A stretch of DNA of 64,000 nucleotides from Streptomyces sp. NBC_01231 (GTDB taxonomy: Bacteria; Actinomycetota; Actinomycetes; Streptomycetales; Streptomycetaceae), in the NCBI GenBank assembly GCA_035999765.1, contig CP108521.1, positions 8,246,001 through 8,310,000 on the forward strand, in the 5' to 3' direction. The translations under genes were made by a program, and so were the position numbers. Each line of letters opens with the position of its first letter. The stretch's first letter is position 1. The notes below the pieces were generated by a model. The model searched no databases, was not told the origin of the DNA, and saw only the letters and a program-made list of their open reading frames with translations. Shown in pieces: positions 53,927-62,319 of this stretch.

Positions 53927-54268
53927 TCAGCGGCGTGCTTGGCGTCCTGCCGGCTTGGCCAGTGCGGTCATCGCCGGCCGCTGCTGTGGGGCGGAGGGGG
54001 TGCTCTGGCCGGGAGGGGACGAGCGTAGGTCGGGGTCGAGGTGCACTGAGTAGCGGGCGGCGGTCAGCATCTCCGCGGCCCAGCTCGCATGCTCGTTCTC
54101 CCATTCCCGTCCCAGGTCGAATGGGAGACGGATCCAGTGGCCGCGCAGGGACGGCTCGAACAGGAAGCCAGCCCGGCGCAAGACCTCTGCGGCGAAGCCG
54201 TCGTATGGCCCTTCGACTTCGACCTCACCGCCGTCGCCGCGGGTGATGCGGATCGGTTTGCCCGTCAT
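53927..54268 (-). CDS. Hypothetical protein of the AGF/VHLDP-motif family (113 aa)
   Basis: ATG 54268 in an ATGA overlap. MTGKPIRITRGDGGEVEVEG, PYDGFAAEVLRRAGFLFEPS, HWIRLPFDLGREWENEHASW and AAEMLTAARYSVHLDPDLRS. Contains both the AGF unit and the VHLDP unit in minimal form, so it shows the core of this recurring family. Confidence 0.65.
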   Translation of the reverse strand: MTGKPIRITRGDGGEVEVEGPYDGFAAEVLRRAGFLFEPSLRGHWIRLPFDLGREWENEHASWAAEMLTAARYSVHLDPDLRSSPPGQSTPSAPQQRPAMTALAKPAGRQARR

Positions 54269-54693
54269 GCCCGCCTGCCTCGTGTCCGCCCGGTGTCCGC
54301 CGTGCCGACGGCGCGTCGTGCTACCGGCGGGGTGCTGGCCAGGGCGGTGATGATGGAGGGGCGTGCGGCGGCTGCTTGCACGATGCGAGAGCGCCGTTCG
54401 GTCAGGTCGTGGCCGGCCGTCGGCGGGACAGGGCGGGGCGTGAGGGCTGGATCGAGCGCGCTGTCGGCCTGCACCTGGTAGCCGAGGGCGCGCAGGTCGT
54501 GAACGGCCTGGCGGGTGCGGCGCAGCCCGTCGTGTTCTGGCTCGGTGAGCCGGTACAGGCCCGGAGAGAAGGGGACGGGCTCGAATTGCTCGCGGACGAG
54601 GAACCAATCGGCCACGTGGGGGGTAACACTCGTGGCGGCGGTGGCGACGAAGCCGTAGTCGGGATGGGCGCGGAAGCGGAAGTGGTCGGTCAG
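54265..54693 (-). CDS. Hypothetical protein of the AGF/VHLDP-motif family (142 aa), probable CTG start
   Basis: No ATG, GTG or TTG precedes the conserved-looking start LTDHFRFRAHPDYGFVATAA. CTG 54693 has AAGGA seven bases upstream. Later ADWFLVREQFEPVPFSPGLY RLTEPEHDGLRRTRQAVHDL RALGYQVQADSALDPAL, then a Thr/Pro/Arg tail. Ends ATGA-coupled to the next gene. Confidence 0.6.
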   Translation of the reverse strand: MTDHFRFRAHPDYGFVATAATSVTPHVADWFLVREQFEPVPFSPGLYRLTEPEHDGLRRTRQAVHDLRALGYQVQADSALDPALTPRPVPPTAGHDLTERRSRIVQAAAARPSIITALASTPPVARRAVGTADTGRTRGRRA

Positions 54694-54713
54694 AGAGGGG
54701 TCCTTTCTGCAGG

Positions 54714-55889
54714 TCAGCGGCGTGGGGCCGATGGTGGTGAAGGGGGAGGTACGGCGAGCTGGGAGGAAGGAACGGTTCTGCCGGTGGGTGGCCGGACGGG
54801 GCCGCCGGGCTCGGCGGAACGGGCGATGCGCACGAACGCATCGCGGGCGGCGAGCCAGGTCTCGACAGCCGGCACCGCCTGAAGTCCGAGCCGTGTGCGC
54901 ACCTCGACCGGCGGTAGCAGACGGGCGGAAGGCAGGACGGAGGCGGGGTTCTGGCTGTGTCGCCAGGCGTCGAGTGCCGCCTGGCTGGAGGCGAGAGCCT
55001 CGCCGAGCTGGGCCACGATGTCGGCGTCCGCGGATCGGTCCGCGACCGTGGCACCGCACTGGTTCAACAGGCCGGGTGCGTGAGCGAGGACGGGCCCGAA
55101 GGCGCGCCAGGCGCGCTCGGTGAAGACCCGGTTCGCCTCCACCACTTCGTGACCGTCGAGGAAGATGCCGTCGCTGGACCGGCCGGATACCCAGATCGCC
55201 GCCAAGTCGTCGTACTCGGCGCGCAGTTCGTCCAGCGCCGCGACCACGGCGTCCAGACGCCGTGCGTGCAGGGCCCGGTGGAAGGCGGGCAGGAACGCAT
55301 CCGTGATGGTCTTGGCCGCCGGGTCCGGCTGCGCGGGGAGAGTGATGCTGGACGGTGCGTAGGGATTGTCGTAGCTGTCGTCGAACTCCCGGTGAGAGGC
55401 GAGCGCCCCGACCAGGTAGCCGAGGTGGGGATCTGGTCCACGTTCGGCGAGCAGCAGTTCGATGCCCGTGTCGCTGGTGAGCGTCGCCGCGTACGGCATC
55501 CGCTGGTGTTCCACGGTCTGGACGAGTTCGCCGCGGTCCCAGAGCCAGGGCAGCAGGTCCCCCTGCCACACGGGATGGGCGTAGATCTCCACTTGGGCGG
55601 TCCATGTCCCGGGCAGCAGTGCGGCGATCCGGTCGGCGATGTCGCCGAGGAATGGACGAGCGCTGACGTCCACGGCGGTGCGGTGACGGTGGGCGAGGGG
55701 CAGCAGCTTGGCCGCGGCGGTCCGGACGTCGGAGTCGGGCGCGCGGTAACTGCCGTCGCCCCGCTTGGTGAATCCGGCCCGCTCCAGGGCGGTGTGTGCC
55801 CACCGGTACTGCTCGCCGTGGGCGATGGCGACCAGGCCGGCGGCGCGGCTGTAGGCGAGCGTGATCTCGGCAGGGTGTTTCGGTGGCAT
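54714..55889 (-). CDS. Large hypothetical protein of the AGF-motif family (391 aa)
   Basis: ATG 55889 with AAGGA upstream. AEITLAYSRAAGLVAIAHGE, RWAHTALERAGFTKRGDGSY and RTAAAKLLPLAHRHRTAVDV form the AGF unit. Then a domain with FLGDIADRIAALLPGTWTAQ, RMPYAATLTSDTGIELLLAE, and a helical region (DAVVAALDELRAEYDDLAAI, VAQLGEALASSQAALDAWRH). Soluble, unknown function. Probably the parent form of the family. Confidence 0.65.
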   Translation of the reverse strand: MPPKHPAEITLAYSRAAGLVAIAHGEQYRWAHTALERAGFTKRGDGSYRAPDSDVRTAAAKLLPLAHRHRTAVDVSARPFLGDIADRIAALLPGTWTAQVEIYAHPVWQGDLLPWLWDRGELVQTVEHQRMPYAATLTSDTGIELLLAERGPDPHLGYLVGALASHREFDDSYDNPYAPSSITLPAQPDPAAKTITDAFLPAFHRALHARRLDAVVAALDELRAEYDDLAAIWVSGRSSDGIFLDGHEVVEANRVFTERAWRAFGPVLAHAPGLLNQCGATVADRSADADIVAQLGEALASSQAALDAWRHSQNPASVLPSARLLPPVEVRTRLGLQAVPAVETWLAARDAFVRIARSAEPGGPVRPPTGRTVPSSQLAVPPPSPPSAPRR

Positions 55890-55890
55890 C

Positions 55891-56055
55891 TCAGGAGTCC
55901 TTCGCTGGGCTCAGCGCTGTGTCCGCTGCGGTGGCTGTGCGAAAGCGGCCGTGCGAGGCCTGGCGCGTCACCTGGCCTGGGTTTTTGCGGTAGCGGTGGA
56001 CGGGGACAGACAGCAGGATGCTGGGCGCCAGGCTGGTGACGCCGAGGGCGGCCAT
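55891..56055 (-). CDS. Small hypothetical protein (54 aa)
   Basis: ATG 56055 with GAGGA four bases upstream. MAALGVTSLAPSILLSVPVH RYRKNPGQVTRQASHGRFRT. Short hydrophobic start and basic remainder. Fits tightly between two genes; coding status moderate. Confidence 0.45.
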   Translation of the reverse strand: MAALGVTSLAPSILLSVPVHRYRKNPGQVTRQASHGRFRTATAADTALSPAKDS

Positions 56056-56065
56056 GTGGTCCTCG

Positions 56066-56578
56066 TCATGCGAGGATCGTCCCCGGCCCGATCGGGATGG
56101 TGTCCTCAGGGTTCTTCCAGTACGTCCACACGTCACCGGCCTTATGACGGCCGGGCGGCGTCGGGCAGCGCCACAGGGTGGTCGAGCCGTCGGGGTGGTG
56201 GAGGTCCTCGCTCCACCTGACGCACCAGCCCACCCCGGTCGACTCCAGGGTGATAAGTCGCACGGCCATGGCATCGTCGGTGAACTCGTCAGCGTCGTCG
56301 GCCCAGTTCACGTCCCGCGTGCGGACCTGCGTGAGAGCGAGATTGCGGGCGCAGGCCGTGCCGACCGGGCGGTGCAGTACGAGGGTGCGGACGCGTGGGT
56401 CGTCGGCGATTGGCGCGGGCAGACGCTCGGGGCCGGCACCGTCGATGGCGATCACCGCCTCCCAGGACACGCTCTGTCGGGTGAGGCTGGCATGCATGGC
56501 GGTCAGGTAGCCGAACCGGTCCTCGCGCAGGCGGGTGGCGATGACGACCGTGATCGGTGCTGTGGCTGGCGAGTGCAG
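56066..56578 (-). CDS. Family-2-glycosyltransferase-like protein, start uncertain (CTG?)
   Basis: The first standard start (ATG 56497) would lose the first strand. The frame upstream reads ITVVIATRLREDRFGYLTAM HASLTRQSVSWEAVIAIDGA, the opening of a GT-A nucleotide-sugar domain, and CTG 56578 is the only plausible codon after an upstream TAA. LVLHRPVGTACARNLALTQV and VNWADDADEFTDDAM give the acidic DxD-like site. At ~170 residues it is short for an enzyme. It may modify a surface or channel protein; inference. Confidence 0.6.
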   Translation of the reverse strand: MHSPATAPITVVIATRLREDRFGYLTAMHASLTRQSVSWEAVIAIDGAGPERLPAPIADDPRVRTLVLHRPVGTACARNLALTQVRTRDVNWADDADEFTDDAMAVRLITLESTGVGWCVRWSEDLHHPDGSTTLWRCPTPPGRHKAGDVWTYWKNPEDTIPIGPGTILA

Positions 56579-56611
56579 GGAAGCTCTGCCGGGGCGAGCT
56601 GCAGGACAGTG

Positions 56612-57196
56612 TTAGCGGCGACCGGCGCGGCGGCCCGGGGAACGCTTCGCGGGCGGAGGGACGGGAGTTGCCCGGGGCGCTGTGACATACGGGTGTCTGA
56701 CGACCGGTGCCGGCGCGTTGGCGGCCCACAGGGTGGGATTGTCGCTGAAGACGGTGAGGGGGTCGGTGTTCCAGTCCACGGCCGGGCCGTTGTCTTGGTG
56801 CAGGAGACTGATCACTTCGATCCCATGCGGGTGCAGGACATAGCCCCACTGCACGTCCTGTTCGACGGCGGTCGCATCAGTGACCGTCATCCGCACCTGA
56901 GGGGAGCCCGGGGTGGTCAGATGGTCCAGCGTGCGGCTGGGCAACTTCTGGCCGCCAGTCAGAATGGAGACGATCAAGTACGGGGCGCCGTCGAGGAGAT
57001 CGGTCCCTAGTTCGTGCCAGCCGACGGAGACGTCGTCCACGAGGTGACGGGACATGGCCTCCAGATCGCGGCGGAAACGATGCTCGAACGCCGTGAGGAG
57101 CAACGGCAGGTGGTGGCTCGGCACGCCGTCGAGATGGACGTAAATACCGCTGTAGCCGGAGTCGGTGGGGCGGGCGATGAAAGAGCGGGTAGACAG
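56612..57196 (-). CDS. Hypothetical protein (194 aa), probable CTG start
   Basis: CTG 57196 has GGAG five bases upstream; no ATG, GTG or TTG precedes LSTRSFIARPTDSGYSGIYV HLDGVPSHHLPLLLTAFEHR. Then RDLEAMSRHLVDDVSVGWHE, APYLIVSILTGGQKLPSRTL, QWGYVLHPHGIEVISLLHQD. Ends in basic PAKRSPGRRAGRR. Soluble alpha/beta protein of unknown role. Confidence 0.6.
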   Translation of the reverse strand: MSTRSFIARPTDSGYSGIYVHLDGVPSHHLPLLLTAFEHRFRRDLEAMSRHLVDDVSVGWHELGTDLLDGAPYLIVSILTGGQKLPSRTLDHLTTPGSPQVRMTVTDATAVEQDVQWGYVLHPHGIEVISLLHQDNGPAVDWNTDPLTVFSDNPTLWAANAPAPVVRHPYVTAPRATPVPPPAKRSPGRRAGRR

Positions 57197-57230
57197 GCAA
57201 TCTCCAAGGGTGTGCGAAGTTCGCTGGAGC

Positions 57231-57764
57231 TCAGGGACGTCGGCGAGCGGTGTGCGGACCGCTGGTATCGGGGACTTTGCGGTGCTCGACGGCTGGCGTG
57301 GTGCAGGGCACCGCGTCGGTGGTGTCGGCGGGCGGGGTGACGGCTTGCAGGGCTCGCTTGAGGCTTCGCAATGCGGCGGCGTGCTCGTGGGCAACGTCCA
57401 GTTGGCTTTCCACCGGTTCGGTTTTGTCGGGGTGGGAGGTGAGCCGGTGGGCATCGGTGAGGTCGATCACGACCGTGCTCAAACGCGTGGTGGCGCGGCT
57501 GATGTGCCGTTGTGCAGTGGCCAGTTGGGACAGGTACTGACGTCCGATGTCGCTGTCGGCGAGGGGACTGTCAGCAGTCGGGCGTAGGTCGGATACGAGC
57601 CCGGAGGCCAGGTCGTACACGGCGACGAGCTGGTCGAGCACGGGCATCACGACCGCATGGGCAGTGGCTGCCTGTGGCAGGACCAGATGACCGGCAGTCT
57701 CCTTGATGCGGCGCTGCCACAGAGTCAGGCGGGCGCTCACGAAGGTGGCGTGGGGGCGGCTCAT
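57231..57764 (-). CDS. Hypothetical helical protein (177 aa)
   Basis: ATG 57764 (AAGGGA eight bases upstream) in an ATGA overlap. RPHATFVSARLTLWQRRIKE, HAVVMPVLDQLVAVYDLASG, LSQLATAQRHISRATTRLST and AHEHAAALRSLKRALQAVTP: coiled-coil-like helices. With the next upstream gene it forms a pair of helical proteins just after the VirB4-like ATPase. Confidence 0.6.
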   Translation of the reverse strand: MSRPHATFVSARLTLWQRRIKETAGHLVLPQAATAHAVVMPVLDQLVAVYDLASGLVSDLRPTADSPLADSDIGRQYLSQLATAQRHISRATTRLSTVVIDLTDAHRLTSHPDKTEPVESQLDVAHEHAAALRSLKRALQAVTPPADTTDAVPCTTPAVEHRKVPDTSGPHTARRRP

Positions 57765-58354
57765 CGGCTCGGTCCCTTCGGCAGGCTCGTCTGGCGGACG
57801 GGCCAGGTTGAGCGGGCGCCATCGCCGGGGGCCGGAACGCACGGAGACGGTGAAGTCGAGGTGTCAAGAGGCGTTCGAGGCTCTTGATGAACTGGCGGCT
57901 GGGCTGCTCTACTGCTGTCGGCGGCAGCACGCAGTTGCTTCGCAGCGCGGGCAAGGTGCGTTCGGACTTCGCCGATGCGCTCCACGAGGTGCTGACGCGC
58001 GGTGGCGACCGCCCGGTCGCGGGCGGGAGTCGGGGCCTGGTGGGCGAGGTCGGCGAGGCGGCCGAGGTGGTGGACAGCGGCGCCGAGGGCGGAGAGCGCG
58101 GCCCCGGTGGGCTCTGCGGCACGGGCAAGCGCGAAGGTGGCCCGGCGGCCCGTGGCCGTACTCCGGTGGGGGTAGCGGGCGGCGGCACGATGGCGGAAGG
58201 CGCTCTCGCCGGCCAGGTAGCCCAGCAGACGGGCCAGATGGCGGACTTCGTCGTCCAGGATCTCGCTCAGGGCCGGGTCCGGGCGGATCTGGTCGGGGAG
58301 AGGGAGCTGGTCGGCCACGGTGTTGAGGCGGTCGGCCACGTCGTGCAGCAGCAT
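57761..58354 (-). CDS. Hypothetical helical protein (197 aa)
   Basis: ATG 58354; the frame is open upstream (ILESLLSDPDQRM), so a CTG start slightly earlier is possible. LLHDVADRLNTVADQLPLPD, DDEVRHLARLLGYLAGESAF, GAALSALGAAVHHLGRLADL and RQHLVERIGEVRTHLARAAK. Long amphipathic helices, unstructured tail. Unknown. Confidence 0.6.
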   Translation of the reverse strand: MLLHDVADRLNTVADQLPLPDQIRPDPALSEILDDEVRHLARLLGYLAGESAFRHRAAARYPHRSTATGRRATFALARAAEPTGAALSALGAAVHHLGRLADLAHQAPTPARDRAVATARQHLVERIGEVRTHLARAAKQLRAAADSSRAAQPPVHQEPRTPLDTSTSPSPCVPAPGDGARSTWPVRQTSLPKGPSR

Positions 58355-58361
58355 CCGCTGG

Positions 58362-58613
58362 TCAGGATCGGACAGCAGTGACTCCAGGATGCCGGGGCCC
58401 TGGCTCTACCGTCGGGCTGTGGACGGCGGCTTTCGGACGGCTGTGCGGGGAGGGCTGTGGTGAGTGGGCGGGCTGGCCTGGCAGCGGCGGGGGCGAGGGC
58501 GGCGTGGCGGAAGTTGACGCCGATGCTGGCTCACGGAGCCAGAGCTCGAATCTCTCGTACGACAGCAGGAGTTCGTCCCGGATTCGCGCGAGGCATTCGA
58601 TAGGTCTCCGCAA
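58362..58613 (-). CDS. Possible small protein (83 aa)
   Basis: TTG 58613 start without a good ribosome site. RRPIECLARIRDELLLSYER FELWLREPASAS is plausible helix, but the rest is Ser/Pro low complexity. Kept because it fills the gap after the ATPase gene. Confidence 0.3.
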   Translation of the reverse strand: MRRPIECLARIRDELLLSYERFELWLREPASASTSATPPSPPPLPGQPAHSPQPSPHSRPKAAVHSPTVEPGPRHPGVTAVRS

Positions 58614-58715
58614 GCTGAGTCGGGCGGACTGACCCTTGGATCCTCATCGGTCTATCACCTTTGGGTTCATAGGGATCAGGATCAGCAGGTCAGTATTCGT
58701 GAACTCGCGGACCTT

Positions 58716-60221
58716 TCAGTGCATGCGGGCGTCGGTGTCGAAAAGCGACAGCTCGTGCGGGTGGAGTAGGTGCTGGACGATGAAGGACCGGCCGGTGACT
58801 TTCCACAGGCCTCGGCCTCGGTTGAGGTGGGCGATGGCGTCGGTCTCGACCGAGGTGAGGCCCAGCAGGGAGGCTGCGGCGCGGAGTTGGTCGGTCTCCT
58901 GGCGGTAGATGATGCGGGTGGAGCAGTCGGCCAGCAGGCCCTCGGCCAGAGCGCGGCCACGTGATCCGGCGTCTCCGGCGGTGAGTAGGTCGGACAGCCG
59001 GTGGATGACCATGAGGTTCGCGATGCCCATGCCTCGGGAGAGCTTCCACTGGGCCTGCATGCGCTGCAGCAGGCCGGGGTGGCGCATCAGACGCCATGCC
59101 TCGTCGTAGACGATCCAGCGTCGGCCGCCGTTCGGGTCGGTGAGGGCGGACTCCATCCACGCGGAGGCGCACGTCATGGCGAGGACGAGGGCGGTGTCGT
59201 CGCCTGACCCGCCGAGCCGGGACAGGTCGATCGTGAGCATCGGCGCACTGGGGTCGAACGCCACGGTGGAGGGGGCGTCGAACATGCCGGCGAGGTCACC
59301 GTGGACCAGGCGGCGCATGGCGTGGGCGAGGTCACGGGATGCCTCACCGAGCCGCCCGGACATCATCCCGGCGGCCTGGTCGAGCTGCTCGGGGTTGTTG
59401 AGGGCGGCGGCGACGTCGCCGAGGAGCGGCGTGCGGCCTGTGTCGGAGGTGCGGGTGACGACGACGTCCAGGGCGACGTCAAGAGCGGTGTGCTCCGTCG
59501 GCAGCAGGTCCCGGCCGAGAATGGTCCGGGCCAGTGATCCGAGCAGCAGGAGGCGGCGCTTGCGGATCTCTCCGGCCCAGTCGGCCTCGGCGACGGAGGC
59601 GGGGCGCGGGGCCGCATCCAGCGGGTTGAGCCTGCCGGGCAGTCCGGGGCCGAGGGCGACGGAGGTGCCGCCCAGTGCGTTGGCGACCGGCGTCCACTCG
59701 CCCTTGGGGTCACAGGGGACGTAGACGCGGTAGCCGAAGGCGACCGACCGGAGGGCGAAGCTCTTGGCCAGCGCGGACTTGCCCTGGCCGATGACGCCGG
59801 CGAGAAGGATGTTGGGGTTGGTGAAGCCCTCGACCTTGCCGTACAAGGCGAATGGGTCGAAGACGAAGGATGCTTCGGCATGGACGTCGCGGCCGATGTA
59901 GACGCCCTCGGCGCCGAGCCCGCCTTCGGCGAGGAACGGGTACGCGCCGGCGGCGATGGCGGTGGTCATGCGGTGGGCCGGCAAGCGCAGCCAGTTGCCG
60001 CGGGCGGAGGCACGCCCGGGCCGCCCGTGCGGCGGGTAAAGGGCGGTGGGCATGTCGTGCTCGGCCGCGCTTGAGCTTGCCGGGTGGGTGCTCGCTTCGG
60101 CGCGGGCCTTGGCCGCAGCCTCCGCGAGCTGTTGTCGGGCCGCGCGCCGGGCGGAGCGGTCGGTGCCGTGGGGGGTGAACACCGGGCTGGCGGAGGCGCG
60201 ACGGTCAGGCCGGTGGCGCAT
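58716..60221 (-). CDS. VirB4-like conjugation ATPase
   Basis: 501 residues from ATG 60221. Basic N-terminus, then FLAEGGLGAEGVYIGRDVHA, FTNPNILLAGVIGQGKSALA with Walker A (142-149), YRVYVPCDPKGEWTPVANAL, MLTIDLSRLGGSGDDTALVL, and RRWIVYDEAWRLMRHPGLLQ carrying the Walker B Asp-Glu. The C-terminal IYRQETDQLRAAASLLGLTS fits the VirB4/TraC hexameric motor. It powers channel assembly or substrate transfer. The N-terminal half of classical VirB4 is missing and may be supplied by the 490-aa membrane protein upstream. Confidence 0.85.
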   Translation of the reverse strand: MRHRPDRRASASPVFTPHGTDRSARRAARQQLAEAAAKARAEASTHPASSSAAEHDMPTALYPPHGRPGRASARGNWLRLPAHRMTTAIAAGAYPFLAEGGLGAEGVYIGRDVHAEASFVFDPFALYGKVEGFTNPNILLAGVIGQGKSALAKSFALRSVAFGYRVYVPCDPKGEWTPVANALGGTSVALGPGLPGRLNPLDAAPRPASVAEADWAGEIRKRRLLLLGSLARTILGRDLLPTEHTALDVALDVVVTRTSDTGRTPLLGDVAAALNNPEQLDQAAGMMSGRLGEASRDLAHAMRRLVHGDLAGMFDAPSTVAFDPSAPMLTIDLSRLGGSGDDTALVLAMTCASAWMESALTDPNGGRRWIVYDEAWRLMRHPGLLQRMQAQWKLSRGMGIANLMVIHRLSDLLTAGDAGSRGRALAEGLLADCSTRIIYRQETDQLRAAASLLGLTSVETDAIAHLNRGRGLWKVTGRSFIVQHLLHPHELSLFDTDARMH

Positions 60222-60253
60222 CAGGGGCCATCGATTCGGCGAGTGGTGTTCAT
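60221..60253 (-). other. 10-codon bridging frame before the VirB4-like gene
   Basis: MNTTRRIDGP starts in the ATGA that ends the 60.25-kb gene and ends in TGATG that starts the ATPase gene, which lacks a Shine-Dalgarno sequence of its own. Probably serves translational coupling. Confidence 0.35.
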
Positions 60254-60705
60254 CGCACGCATGCGGTGGTGTGCGGGCGGTTGAGATCGGTGGCGGTGGT
60301 CTTGCGGCGGACGATGTGTCCGGCAGCCAGGTGGCGCTGGCAGATCGTGAGGACCGGCGGTCCCTCCGGGAGTCGTTCCGGATGGCACTCGCTCGCATCC
60401 GAGGTGGAGGCGGGCAGGAGGTGGAAGGCGGAGTGGATCTCGGCGGTGGCCTGCCACAGCCGGGTGTGCGCGGTGGCGAGGTGCCGGCCTGCGGCGGGAT
60501 GCGGCGGGCGGGCGGATTCGGCGAGTTGGTCGAGGAGTTGATGCAGGGCGGTGAGGTGCGCGTGCAGCACATCGAGGTGTACGCGGTCCACCACCGTGGG
60601 ATCGGTGGGAGCTGACCGGGCCAGGGCACGGGTGTGATGGCGGATGCCGGCGCTCGCGGCCCGGAGGTAGGGGTGCGCGTCGTCCGGACGCGTACGAGAG
60701 GTCAA
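60250..60705 (-). CDS. Hypothetical helical protein (~151 aa)
   Basis: Start ambiguous: GTG 60768 overlaps the previous stop (GTGA), ATG 60732 lacks a ribosome site, and TTG 60705 has GGAAGGA 11 bases upstream and gives LTSRTRPDDAHPYLRAASAG. Body: RVHLDVLHAHLTALHQLLDQ, HLATAHTRLWQATAEIHSAF, ERLPEGPPVLTICQRHLAAG. Unknown; between the membrane protein and the ATPase of the transfer apparatus. Confidence 0.55.
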   Translation of the reverse strand: MTSRTRPDDAHPYLRAASAGIRHHTRALARSAPTDPTVVDRVHLDVLHAHLTALHQLLDQLAESARPPHPAAGRHLATAHTRLWQATAEIHSAFHLLPASTSDASECHPERLPEGPPVLTICQRHLAAGHIVRRKTTATDLNRPHTTACVR

Positions 60706-60764
60706 AGGAGTTGTGTTCCTTCCTGTCGCCATGTCGGGACAGGGCCGGTCCGTGAGCAGAGTGC

Positions 60765-62237
60765 TCACAGGGCGGTGCGGGCGAGAGGCAGCGCGCTGAG
60801 GGCGAAGGCGTCCGGCTGCTGGTAGTTGAGACGGCGCAGGTCGACGCCTGCGGTGACGGCGGCGGTCTCGATCTGCGCGCAGGCCGCGTCCAAGAGGGCG
60901 TCGGTGTCGGCGGTGACGGTGACCAGGCCGGTCACGGCGACGTCGGCGTGACCGGCGATGAGTTGGCGCTCGCGCTGTTTGACGTCGGCGTACTCGACGG
61001 AGTCTTCTTCGCTGTCGACCTGGCCGCGGCGGGCGCGTTCGTTGGCGTCGGCGATGATCGCGGCCTTCTTGCGCTGGACGTCCCGCAGTGCGGACTCGAG
61101 CCCCTTCGGCATGTAGATGAGGGAGAGGCTGCGGCGCACGCCGGCGGCGAACATGATCTGGTGCAGGAAACCTGCGCCCGTTTCGGTTCTCGGCCAGTTC
61201 TCCACCCAGTACGTGGCGTGGCGGGCGGTGTCGGTGGCGAGCCGGTCGTACTCCTCGAACTGGACGACGGGACCGGCGGCTGCGGGCTCCGCTTCAGCCC
61301 GGCCGGTCTCGGACCACTGCTGCAGAGCTGCCAGGGCCTTCGGGTCGTAGGCGGTGCGGATCACTGCGGCGACCTCCCGGGCGCTCAGCCATCCGGTGAC
61401 CATCAGTCCGGCGTTGCGGGCGGCCTGGGCGATGGAGGCGGTGGTCTGCCCCATAACGGTGAACGCGCCCGGCAGGCCGCCGCCGGCCTGGCTGATGAGG
61501 CGCTTGGCGGCTTTGAGGTCGAGGGAGATGGCGAGGTAGGTCTCGTGCGGTGCGGCGGCAGGCCCGGCGGAGGCGACGAGTTCGGAGTAGATCTGCCCGG
61601 CGACGGGGGTCTGGGGCCGGCCGTGCTGGGTCCAGTGGCGGGTGAGGGTGTCACCGGAGTCTGGGACGGTGCGCTCCAGCACCTGCACGGTGGCGACGTG
61701 CCCAGTGCGGGCGATGCCGGCCAGCGCACGCCCCCAGCCGACCACGTTGTGGTTCTGCGTCGCGGGGTCCAGCAGTGCGAAGGCCCGGCTGGTGACGCGG
61801 GCGACGGCGGTCAGAGTTTGCCGGTGCGGGTCGTGAACGGCGGCGGCGCCGTTGGCGGAGTCGCCGGGGGTGACGACCTGTAGGGAGGCGGCGTTGCCGG
61901 GCAGGTGCAGGACGCCGTCCTGCCGGGGCCGGGTAACGGGACGGGCGAGCCAGAGGTTCTGCCCGGTGTGGCGGCGGTGCGCGTAGCGGGCGACGATCGG
62001 CGCCCAGTCGATCAGGGCGCGGCCGTGTCGGCGGATCGCGGTCGCCGCGGCGACCGCCGCCCACAGCGGGGTCAAGGTGATGACGCCGAGCAGTCCGGTG
62101 GAGATGACCGTCACCAGCAGCAGCGCCAATGCCGAGGAGACGAGAAGGAGTTGGGGGAGGGAGAGGCCGAGCAGGATGCCGCGGCGGGAGCGGTGTGGGA
62201 ATTTCACCGTGACCGGGGCGACGGAAAGATCAGACAA
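60765..62237 (-). CDS. SCO6880-like conjugation membrane protein
   Basis: 490 residues; TTG 62237 with AGGA eight bases upstream. Two N-terminal helices (about 20-62: LPQLLLVSSALALLLVTVIS, ITLTPLWAAVAAATAIRRHG), then a large cytoplasmic part (DWAPIVARYAHRRHTGQNLW, SLQVVTPGDSANGAAAVHDP, ETYLAISLDLKAAKRLISQA, HATYWVENWPRTETGAGFLH). SCO6880-family proteins occur next to VirB4-like ATPases in actinobacterial transfer loci and appear to correspond to the VirB3 plus VirB4 N-terminal part. The role is inferred from that pairing. Confidence 0.8.
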   Translation of the reverse strand: MSDLSVAPVTVKFPHRSRRGILLGLSLPQLLLVSSALALLLVTVISTGLLGVITLTPLWAAVAAATAIRRHGRALIDWAPIVARYAHRRHTGQNLWLARPVTRPRQDGVLHLPGNAASLQVVTPGDSANGAAAVHDPHRQTLTAVARVTSRAFALLDPATQNHNVVGWGRALAGIARTGHVATVQVLERTVPDSGDTLTRHWTQHGRPQTPVAGQIYSELVASAGPAAAPHETYLAISLDLKAAKRLISQAGGGLPGAFTVMGQTTASIAQAARNAGLMVTGWLSAREVAAVIRTAYDPKALAALQQWSETGRAEAEPAAAGPVVQFEEYDRLATDTARHATYWVENWPRTETGAGFLHQIMFAAGVRRSLSLIYMPKGLESALRDVQRKKAAIIADANERARRGQVDSEEDSVEYADVKQRERQLIAGHADVAVTGLVTVTADTDALLDAACAQIETAAVTAGVDLRRLNYQQPDAFALSALPLARTAL

Positions 62238-62319
62238 GAGGCTGGTCCTGGAGGCGCGGGTGAGGGTACCGGGGCGGGACGTGATGAGCACGTCCCGCCT
62301 GCGGGAATCGGGCGGTCTG

